Shown here: piece by piece, positions 1-4,375 of the stretch | How positions within the stretch are numbered: position 1 is the first letter of the stretch | How the letters are laid out: every line of letters begins with the position of its first letter | Assembly: GCA_002772205.1 (NCBI GenBank) | Contig: PCRZ01000045.1 | Coordinates: 1 to 13,417, forward strand | Length of the DNA: 13,417 nt | Source: Candidatus Jorgensenbacteria bacterium CG23_combo_of_CG06-09_8_20_14_all_54_14 | Lineage (GTDB): Bacteria > Patescibacteriota > Minisyncoccia > UBA6257 > GWB1-50-10 | Direction: 5' to 3' | The notes under the pieces: generated by a model | Seen by the model: only the letters and a program-made list of their open reading frames with translations | The model's database searches: none | What the model was told of the DNA's origin: nothing | Program-made: the position numbers and the translations under genes

Positions 1-1
1 G

Positions 2-51
2 GAGAGTGAAACGGATAGAGAGATAGTGAAACAGGCAGAGGGAGGGTGAAA
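2..51. repeat. 20-bp tandem repeat, about 2.5 copies, at the left edge
   Basis: Three consecutive units share GTGAAA exactly 20 bases apart (GTGAA at 6, 26 and 46). The consensus is roughly GAGAGTGAAACGGATAGAGA and the second half decays in the third unit. The array probably continues to the left of the window. It lies just upstream of a 34-bp palindrome and the first gene. It is not a CRISPR because there are no spacers. Its function is unknown. Confidence 0.6.
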
Positions 52-68
52 GTATAAATTCGTAAAAC

Positions 69-102
69 TATGTCCTATTGGACGGCCGTCCAATGGGACA
101 TA
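69..102. repeat. 34-bp near-perfect palindrome upstream of the first gene
   Basis: The arms (TATGTCC..., ...GGACATA) meet at GACGGCCGTC and pair over 17 positions. The single non-Watson-Crick position (T76 with G95) would still form a G-U pair in RNA. No T-tract follows, so it is not an obvious intrinsic terminator. It sits 32 bases before the first start codon, where it could be an operator for a dimeric protein or a leader hairpin. It may also belong to the population of long palindromes scattered through this window. Confidence 0.6.
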
Positions 103-133
103 AAACAAGATAGAACCAAATAAATGAAAAACA

Positions 134-700
134 ATGAAAAACAAAGTTCAAGGTGTTACACTAATACCTATGGACGAAAACGCTAAAAAAATGGAGGCGC
201 TCGCGGAGAAGATCCGCGCGCTAAAAGAAAAGGGCACGGTTGACCTCTCCTCTGACGAGGATCTTTCCATCGCCATCATGAACCTCGTGAGCTTGGAGGA
301 ACATTTTTTCTTCACCGCGGAGAAGACAGGGAAATCGGATTATTTCGACCTCCTCAAAGAAACCCGCGAGCTGCGGAAGAAACTTCTAAGGAAGATGATG
401 CCGCGGAACGAGGGCGAGACGTGGTGCATCTCAAAACATCTGCTTGCCGCCACCATGCGCCTCATGGAGGTGGGCACGAAGGCGTTTGGGGAGGGGAAGC
501 GCGAGGAAGCCGAAGAACTTTTCGGACATGCCTACCGTATCTACGCGCTCTTCTGGGGCCTGCGCCTCAAGCTCATTGACACGGGTGATGTGAAGAGAAT
601 CGCAGACGATAAGCTGAATATTCACGATGAGAAGGGGATGAAAAAGCCGTGGACCTTGGAGGATATCTTGGAGAAGCTCGTGGACTGCTGCGATGAATAG
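134..700 (+). CDS. Unrecognised helical cytoplasmic protein
   Basis: This 188-residue protein is charged, has no signal peptide or membrane segment, and is predicted to be almost entirely helical. The central stretch around residues 42-70 (EDLSIAIMNLVSLEEHFFFT) and 95-115 (WCISKHLLAATMRLMEVGTK) looks like the conserved core. Residues 120-147 resemble a TPR-like helical hairpin (EEAEELFGHAYRIYALFWGL). The C-terminus carries a CC pair. An internal ATG at 170 (residue 13) is an alternative start, and neither ATG has a clear Shine-Dalgarno sequence. It converges with the DUF134 gene. I do not recognise a named family. The coding call rests on length, codon use and sensible protein composition. 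Confidence 0.8.
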   Translation: MKNKVQGVTLIPMDENAKKMEALAEKIRALKEKGTVDLSSDEDLSIAIMNLVSLEEHFFFTAEKTGKSDYFDLLKETRELRKKLLRKMMPRNEGETWCISKHLLAATMRLMEVGTKAFGEGKREEAEELFGHAYRIYALFWGLRLKLIDTGDVKRIADDKLNIHDEKGMKKPWTLEDILEKLVDCCDE

Positions 701-752
701 ATTCGCTTTGATTGAGGTTGTTTGCAACAGTTTTATAGAGATTTAGCTATTC

Positions 753-1034
753 TCATTCTATTTTTGTGATTTTTATTGCCTTTCCATGAATGATTGCTTC
801 TGTGATTTTTTTGTAGGCTGAGGATAAAATTCTCTGAAAAGTGCTCTGAGAAGTATTCATCTTTTTAGCCGCTTCCCCCTGCTCTAAATCTTTTATGTTT
901 CTCAATCTTAAGGCCTCTGCTTCTTCAGTAGTCAACTCAATCACTTCTAATAACCTCATGGGTACACCTTGAGGTTTGAAATAAGTCACATTTGGATTAA
1001 ATTGTATTCTTCTGCAAAGTCTTGGTCTTGGCAT
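753..1034 (-). CDS. DUF134/UPF0251 family DNA-binding protein
   Basis: The 93-residue protein opens with MPRPRLCRRI, then YFKPQGVPMRLLE, then LTTEEAEALRLRNIKDLEQ. This is the diagnostic layout of the DUF134 (UPF0251) family. Residues about 35-85 form a sigma-70 region-4-like helix-turn-helix (EAAKKMNTSQSTFQRILSSA). Family members are predicted transcription regulators, and their genes often lie beside DUF5320 and NifX/NifB-type iron-molybdenum cofactor proteins. Here a DUF5320-like gene lies directly upstream on the same strand (95-base gap), supporting a two-gene unit. The family usually carries the conserved Cys in MPRPxxCRR, as seen here. Regulatory targets are unknown. The gene is AT-rich compared with the kinase and PEP synthase genes. 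Confidence 0.9.
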   Translation of the reverse strand: MPRPRLCRRIQFNPNVTYFKPQGVPMRLLEVIELTTEEAEALRLRNIKDLEQGEAAKKMNTSQSTFQRILSSAYKKITEAIIHGKAIKITKIE

Positions 1035-1088
1035 AATTTATTATTGAAATAATTTGAATAAGTTGATAATCTTTAATTAAAGAATACT

Positions 1089-1116
1089 CCCAGCCCTCCC
1101 GAAAGGAAGGGCTGGG
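1089..1116. terminator. Hairpin between DUF5320-like and DUF134 genes
   Basis: The arms CCCAGCCCT (1089-1097) and AGGGCTGGG (1108-1116) pair over 9 bp around a GAAA-containing loop. Reading leftwards, out of the DUF5320-like gene, the hairpin is not followed by a strong T-tract. It may therefore be an attenuator or mRNA-stabilising hairpin rather than a full terminator. Confidence 0.45.
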
Positions 1117-1129
1117 TTCTCAACCTTCT

Positions 1130-1375
1130 TTAGTTGTGGGCGCCTAGTTCGGCTAAACGTTCTTTAACTGCTTTCAACTCGTCTTCCAAAATCTTTACTT
1201 CTTCCGCCAGCACTTGCTTTTCGTCTTTTTGCGACACTTGAGAGCCGAATCTCCAGAATCTGCCGAACCCTCGCCCAAAACCTCTTCCCCAACCTACACC
1301 GCCTCCACAAGGTCCCATACCCCAGCCAGTGCCAGGGCCAAAACCCAAAGGCCCAGTCCCATTTTGTCTTGGCAT
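1130..1375 (-). CDS. DUF5320-like glycine-rich small protein
   Basis: The 81-residue protein starts MPRQNGTGPLGFGPGTGWGMGPCGGG and continues with a Gly/Arg/Trp/Phe-rich tract to about residue 45. It ends in a charged helix of heptad character (residues 50-78, DEKQVLAEEVKILEDELKAV) likely to form a coiled coil. The opening, the glycine-rich middle and the coiled-coil tail match DUF5320-type proteins (typically MPxxDxTGPxGxGPxTGxGxGxC), which commonly neighbour DUF134 genes. The biochemical role is unknown. The coiled coil suggests oligomerisation. The gene lies first in the minus-strand unit, with a nested inverted repeat immediately upstream. Confidence 0.8.
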   Translation of the reverse strand: MPRQNGTGPLGFGPGTGWGMGPCGGGVGWGRGFGRGFGRFWRFGSQVSQKDEKQVLAEEVKILEDELKAVKERLAELGAHN

Positions 1376-1379
1376 AACT

Positions 1380-1450
1380 TTATGGGTATTATTACTTAGC
1401 AGATAGCCCGACCTTTGAACCGACTATCTATTATGAATGTATACCCATAA
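1380..1450. promoter_or_regulatory. Nested inverted repeats upstream of the DUF5320-like gene
   Basis: A 10-bp inverted repeat (TTATGGGTAT at 1380-1389, ATACCCATAA at 1441-1450) encloses a second inverted repeat (AGATAG at 1401-1406, CTATCT at 1424-1429). The block abuts the minus-strand start codon and separates two divergent genes. It could be a structured 5' leader, a pair of operator half-sites or a small mobile-element scar. No regulator can be assigned. Confidence 0.4.
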
Positions 1451-1473
1451 CTATATTCTCGTCAATGCCTAAG

Positions 1474-1482
1474 TTATCCACA
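1474..1482 (+). promoter_or_regulatory. DnaA-box consensus TTATCCACA
   Basis: This is a perfect match to the classical DnaA box, embedded in AGTTATCCACA, six bases before the thioredoxin-fold gene. The identical 11-mer occurs upstream of the LexA-methyltransferase gene. It is a sequence match only. No AT-rich unwinding element or box cluster marks a replication origin here. Confidence 0.35.
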
Positions 1483-1487
1483 CTCCA

Positions 1488-1856
1488 ATGACCAAATCCG
1501 TTGTCATCATTATCATTATTCTTGTTGTCGCGATAGGTATTGCTGCGCTACTCGGCACTTCCGGGGCGCGCTCCGGCACTGCGCTGGACCCATTCGCTCA
1601 ATGCCTCGCCGCAAAGAACGTGACGATGTATGGTGCATACTCGTGCTCCCACTGCCAAAATCAGAAAGCTATGTTTGGGAGCTCGTTCAAGTACGTGCCC
1701 TACGTAGAGTGCACTCAAGAAACAGAGAAATGCCTCACCGCAAAGGTGGAAGGAGTCCCTACCTGGATGCTTCCCGACGGAAGGCAATTAGTGGGAGAAC
1801 AACCGCTTGAACGTCTTGCGCAGGTAAGTGGATGCACGCTTCCGGGAACCAAATAA
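1488..1856 (+). CDS. Membrane-anchored thioredoxin-fold protein (VKOR-associated type)
   Basis: The 122-residue protein has an N-terminal membrane segment (residues 4-23), so the domain is probably displayed outside the cytoplasmic membrane. The thioredoxin-fold domain has YGAYSCSHCQ with the redox pair Cys53/Cys56, a further pair Cys75 and Cys82, the cis-proline loop GVPTW (Pro91), and DGRQLVGEQPLERLAQVSGC at the end. The spacing matches the thioredoxin-like domain that is fused to or partners vitamin K epoxide reductase homologues, where it carries out disulfide formation on exported proteins. No VKOR gene is visible in the window. There is no clear Shine-Dalgarno sequence. The next tiny ORF starts immediately after the stop codon, and a strong terminator follows. 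Confidence 0.85.
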   Translation: MTKSVVIIIIILVVAIGIAALLGTSGARSGTALDPFAQCLAAKNVTMYGAYSCSHCQNQKAMFGSSFKYVPYVECTQETEKCLTAKVEGVPTWMLPDGRQLVGEQPLERLAQVSGCTLPGTK

Positions 1857-1928
1857 ATGAAAACGTCAAAAATATTGTGGTTGGGGCTTATAAATGCGAT
1901 AGGGGTCGCGGTAGGTGTAAACCAATAG
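1857..1928 (+). pseudogene. 23-residue hydrophobic ORF, possible truncated membrane gene
   Basis: The ATG directly follows the TAA of the thioredoxin-fold gene. It encodes a 23-residue peptide starting MKTSKILWLGLINAIGVAVG and ends 11 bases before a terminator. A charged start followed by an unbroken hydrophobic stretch looks like the first half of a membrane helix that has been cut short. It may be the decayed 5' end of a small membrane protein co-transcribed with the redox gene. A genuine tiny membrane peptide is the alternative. Confidence 0.4.
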
Positions 1929-1939
1929 AATTTCACTTG

Positions 1940-1985
1940 AAGTATATCACTTTCAACGGTCGTTGAAAGTGATATACTTTTTTAT
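1940..1985 (+). terminator. Strong intrinsic terminator after the thioredoxin-fold gene
   Basis: A perfect 19-bp stem (AAGTATATCACTTTCAACG at 1940-1958, its complement at 1961-1979) closes on a two-base centre and runs into a TTTTTT tract at 1978-1983. This is unusually long for an intrinsic terminator. Confidence 0.85.
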
Positions 1986-1990
1986 TCGCT

Positions 1991-2038
1991 CGTAGAAAAC
2001 CACGGGCGGCCTACTCCGCCCCGCTAAGCGGGGCTACG
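1991..2038. repeat. GC-rich hairpin repeat in the 1929-2190 intergenic region
   Basis: An inner hairpin CCCCGC-TAA-GCGGGG (2019-2033) is flanked by CGTAG (1991-1995) and CTACG (2034-2038). Its GC-rich, REP-like composition contrasts with the AT-rich surroundings. The rest of the intergenic stretch up to the promoter palindrome at 2129 shows nothing else recognisable. Confidence 0.4.
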
Positions 2039-2128
2039 AAGGCTGGATAAGCCTGTGGAGCTTCACAATTCTTTTTTCTCCTTATTATCTCCGGCACTCA
2101 TAAACAAAAAGAATGAACAAAATGAGAA

Positions 2129-2152
2129 GGTGCTATAATTAATTATAGCACC
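2129..2152. promoter_or_regulatory. Palindromic promoter/operator copy 1 (GGTGCT...AGCACC)
   Basis: This is a perfect 24-bp palindrome with arms GGTGCTATAATT and its complement. Each strand carries an extended -10 element TGCTATAAT, so it could fire in both directions. It lies 56 bases before the ATG at 2209. No -35 box is evident, which fits an extended -10 promoter. An identical copy lies at 11542-11565, and two covarying versions lie at 12444 and 13371. Confidence 0.65.
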
Positions 2153-2208
2153 CTAATAAAGAAATTATTATTTCCCTAACCAAGCGGTAGATGATAAAAT
2201 GGAGCTCA

Positions 2209-3648
2209 ATGGGCAAGATACAAAACTCTAAAGACCTCGCGAAGAGCGCCGCACGCGACGCGGCGCTCCAAATCGCCGAAGCGGGACTCGCCGCCATTGA
2301 TACTGAAACTGTGGTGCGGGACGCCGTGCGGCTCTCCGGCGACACGCTCTCTGTGAAAGGGAAGGAATTCAAGCTCGCGCCGGACGGTAAACTCCTCGTC
2401 ATCGGGGTGGGGAAGTGTTCATTGGAAGCGGGCAAGGTACTGGAAAAAATTCTCGGCGAAAGATTGTCTGGTGGAATAATTCTAACGTCAAACAAGCCGT
2501 CATTAGAAATTGGAAATTTGAAATTAGAAATTCGCTTCGGTACCCACCCGTTCCCCACACAACCCAATGTGGATGCCACGAAGAAGATTATTCAAACGCT
2601 CACCGGACTTTCAGAAAAGGACACGGTGCTCTTTGTTATCTCCGGCGGCGGCTCCACGCTCCTCTGTTTACCCGCTATAGCTTCCCCGTCCACCGAAGCT
2701 TTAGCGAAGGCGGAAGCGGAGGCGGGCCTGCCCGTCCCTGCCCGTCCCTGCCCGTCCCTGCCTGCCAGCAGGCAGGCAGCAGGCGGGCGTAGCCGGGCGG
2801 AAGCGGGCCAGCCGCAAAATTTCACCTACCAAGATGAAGCGAACATTCTCCACCGCCTCTTCGAGGAGGGTGCTGATATCCACGAGGTGAACACGCTCCG
2901 CAAGCATACCTCGCTCGCCCGCGGCGGCTGGCTCGCACGCTACGCGTACCCCGCGCAGGCCATCTCGCTCATCTTCTCCGACGTCCCGAGTGGAGCGCTT
3001 GAGTTCATTGCCTCAGGTCCGACTGTGAAAGACACCACCACGGTGGCGGATGCGCGACGGGTGGTTGAGAAATATAAGATCACCGTGGGGTGCGGGTGGG
3101 ACGCCTCACTCGTGGAAACACCGAAGGAAGACAAGTATTTTAAAAAGGTGATAAACCTCCTTGCCATTTCAAACCAAGCCGCGCTCAATGCGATGGCGGC
3201 GGAGGCGGAAAAACTCAATTTCACGTCCCGCATCATGACCGCAAACCTCCGCGGCGAGGCGCGGGAGGCGGCCGCCGCAATCGTCCGGGATCTCGCGAAG
3301 GAGAAATTGAAGACGGTGCTGCTCTACGGCGGGGAAACGACGGTTACCGTCCGCGCACCGGGAGGGAAAGGCGGGAGGAACCTGGAACTTGCTCTCGCCG
3401 CGCTCCCTGCGCTTGGCCCCGATGACCTTATCCTCACGCTCGCCTCCGACGGCCGCGACAACACCAACTTCGCGGGTGCCATCTCTGATATAATAACGAG
3501 GGAACACGCGGAGAAGCTCAAGCTTGATGCCGCGCAATTCCTCGCCGAGAACAATTCCTACAAGTTTTTCAAAGCCACCGGCGACTACCTTTTAACGGGC
3601 GACACCGGCTCCAACGTCTCGGATCTCATCGTTGCACTGATGGGTTAA
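2209..3648 (+). CDS. Glycerate 2-kinase, type-2 (GckA/MOFRL family)
   Basis: The enzyme phosphorylates D-glycerate with ATP to 2-phosphoglycerate, feeding enolase and lower glycolysis in the cytoplasm. The start at 2209 (MGKIQNSKDLAKSAARDAAL) has GGAG at 2201-2204. The ATG at 2191 would add six residues. Family signatures, numbered from 2209, are LLVIGVGKCSLEAG (63-76), FGTHPFP (110-116), the glycine loop VISGGGSTLLCLP (143-155), HEVNTLRKHTSLARGG (225-240), SDVPSGALEFIASGPTV (257-273), and the C-terminal MOFRL domain with GGKGGRNLELALAA (385-398) and ASDGRDNTNFAGA (412-424). Two segments look inserted: a LEIGNLKLEIR-type repeat near residue 98-109, and a GC-rich low-complexity tract at about 160-204. 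The active-site motifs on both sides are intact, so the gene is probably functional. It is preceded by palindromic promoter copy 1. Confidence 0.92.
   Translation: MGKIQNSKDLAKSAARDAALQIAEAGLAAIDTETVVRDAVRLSGDTLSVKGKEFKLAPDGKLLVIGVGKCSLEAGKVLEKILGERLSGGIILTSNKPSLEIGNLKLEIRFGTHPFPTQPNVDATKKIIQTLTGLSEKDTVLFVISGGGSTLLCLPAIASPSTEALAKAEAEAGLPVPARPCPSLPASRQAAGGRSRAEAGQPQNFTYQDEANILHRLFEEGADIHEVNTLRKHTSLARGGWLARYAYPAQAISLIFSDVPSGALEFIASGPTVKDTTTVADARRVVEKYKITVGCGWDASLVETPKEDKYFKKVINLLAISNQAALNAMAAEAEKLNFTSRIMTANLRGEAREAAAAIVRDLAKEKLKTVLLYGGETTVTVRAPGGKGGRNLELALAALPALGPDDLILTLASDGRDNTNFAGAISDIITREHAEKLKLDAAQFLAENNSYKFFKATGDYLLTGDTGSNVSDLIVALMG
2686..2815 (+). repeat. In-frame repeat insertion inside the glycerate kinase
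   Basis: Between the glycine loop and the EANILHRLF helix the gene carries about 130 bases of GC-rich repeat. It has a CCGAAGCTTTAGCGAAGGCGG-like segment split over two lines of repeat family. This is followed by three exact 10-bp units CCCGTCCCTG (2731-2760), then a perfect 9-bp hairpin (CTGCCTGCC 2758-2766, loop AGCA, GGCAGGCAG 2771-2779). It encodes Ala/Pro/Arg/Ser-rich low-complexity protein. Gain or loss of a single 10-bp unit would shift the frame. The tract is not expected in the family and probably forms a surface loop. Confidence 0.65.
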
Positions 3649-3650
3649 TA

Positions 3651-3737
3651 AATAGGAATGAGTTCAAAACCTCCTATGCCCCCGAACGCAAAGAGATTGT
3701 GTACTGTGAAAGTTGTTACAATGCAGAAGTCATCTGA
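3651..3737 (+). pseudogene. C-terminal remnant of a zinc-ribbon protein
   Basis: The open frame, without its own start codon, reads NEFKTSYAPERKEIVYCESC followed by YNAEVI and a stop. A CxxC knuckle embedded in YxPERKEIVYCExCY resembles the tail of small zinc-ribbon proteins common in Patescibacteria. The reading frame begins right after the glycerate kinase stop with no upstream coding part, so it is interpreted as a 3' fragment. The family assignment comes from memory of similar sequences and is moderate at best. Confidence 0.4.
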
Positions 3738-3755
3738 AAAATGAGCCGATGAGAT

Positions 3756-3777
3756 TAAGTATGACATGTCATACTTA
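3756..3777. repeat. Perfect 22-bp palindrome
   Basis: The arms TAAGTATGACA and TGTCATACTTA are exact complements with no spacer. It lies between the two zinc-ribbon remnants and has no T-tract. Its outer bases (AAGTAT) resemble those of the terminator stem at 1940-1979. It may be an operator or a palindromic repeat element. Confidence 0.5.
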
Positions 3778-3799
3778 GTGCGGAAACCATGAATTGAAT

Positions 3800-3910
3800 A
3801 TGGAAATCAAGCGGTGCCAAAACTGCAAACAGTCGTTCACCATCGAACCGGACGACACCAGTTACAACGTTCTCGACTTAATCATTACTCTTAAAGTGCA
3901 GGGGATATAA
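3800..3910 (+). pseudogene. N-terminal remnant of a zinc-ribbon protein
   Basis: A 36-residue ORF starts MEIKRCQNCKQSFTIEPDD, a CxxC zinc knuckle followed by the TIEPDD motif. In related Patescibacteria proteins this precedes a much longer zinc-binding domain. The expected continuation (a second CxxC and basic region) is missing after residue 19, and the ORF stops soon after. With the C-terminal remnant upstream, the arrangement suggests two tandem copies that lost everything between the tail of one and the head of the next. The order, tail fragment first, argues against a single frameshifted gene. Confidence 0.4.
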
Positions 3911-3915
3911 GGAAC

Positions 3916-4351
3916 ATGAAAAATGAAAAATTTAAGATAGTACCGACCGTCTACCTCGTTTTAATAACAAACAGTGAAATTCTTCTTGCGAGGAGGTTCA
4001 ATACATGTTTCCATGACGGAGATTACAGTTTCCCCGCGGGTCATCTTGATGGCAACGAAACGCTTACACATGCAATGGTCCGAGAAGCAAAAGAAGAAAC
4101 GGGAATAGATTTGAAAGAAAAAAATCTGAAGTTGGTTCACATTATACATCGAAAGGAAACAGTAGAGGAAAGAATCAATTTTTTTCTCGGCAATGGCGTG
4201 GGAAGGCAAGTCAGTAATCATGGAGCAAAATAAATGTGATGATATGAGATGGTATCATTTAAACGGCCTTCCAAAAAATATAATTCCCTATATAAAGCAA
4301 GCTATTACGTGCATTTTAGGCGGGAAGCTGTACAGTGAATATGGATGGTAG
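3916..4351 (+). pseudogene. NUDIX hydrolase interrupted by a +1 frameshift in a T7 run
   Basis: The first frame (3916-4233) starts MKNEKFKIVPTVYLVLI and carries a full Nudix box, GHLDGNETLTHAMVREAKEE followed by TGID (residues about 43-66). NUDIX enzymes hydrolyse nucleoside diphosphate-linked substrates with Mg2+. After RINFFL the frame becomes nonsense. Removing one T from the seven-T run at 4179-4185 restores RINFFSAMAWEGKSVIMEQN, then KCDDMRWYHLNGLP and a natural C-terminus SEYGW with a stop at 4349-4351, about 144 residues in total and normal for the family. The break is therefore one extra T. It may be a recent mutation, slippage or an assembly error. PEP synthase starts 25 bases downstream. 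Confidence 0.85.
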
Positions 4352-4375
4352 TTTTAATTTTTGGTAAAAAGTAGT

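Noticed and set aside
2139..2579. Minus-strand 146-aa ORF at the start of the glycerate kinase
   Set aside because: It overlaps the promoter palindrome and the conserved kinase N-terminus on the other strand; no supporting motif.
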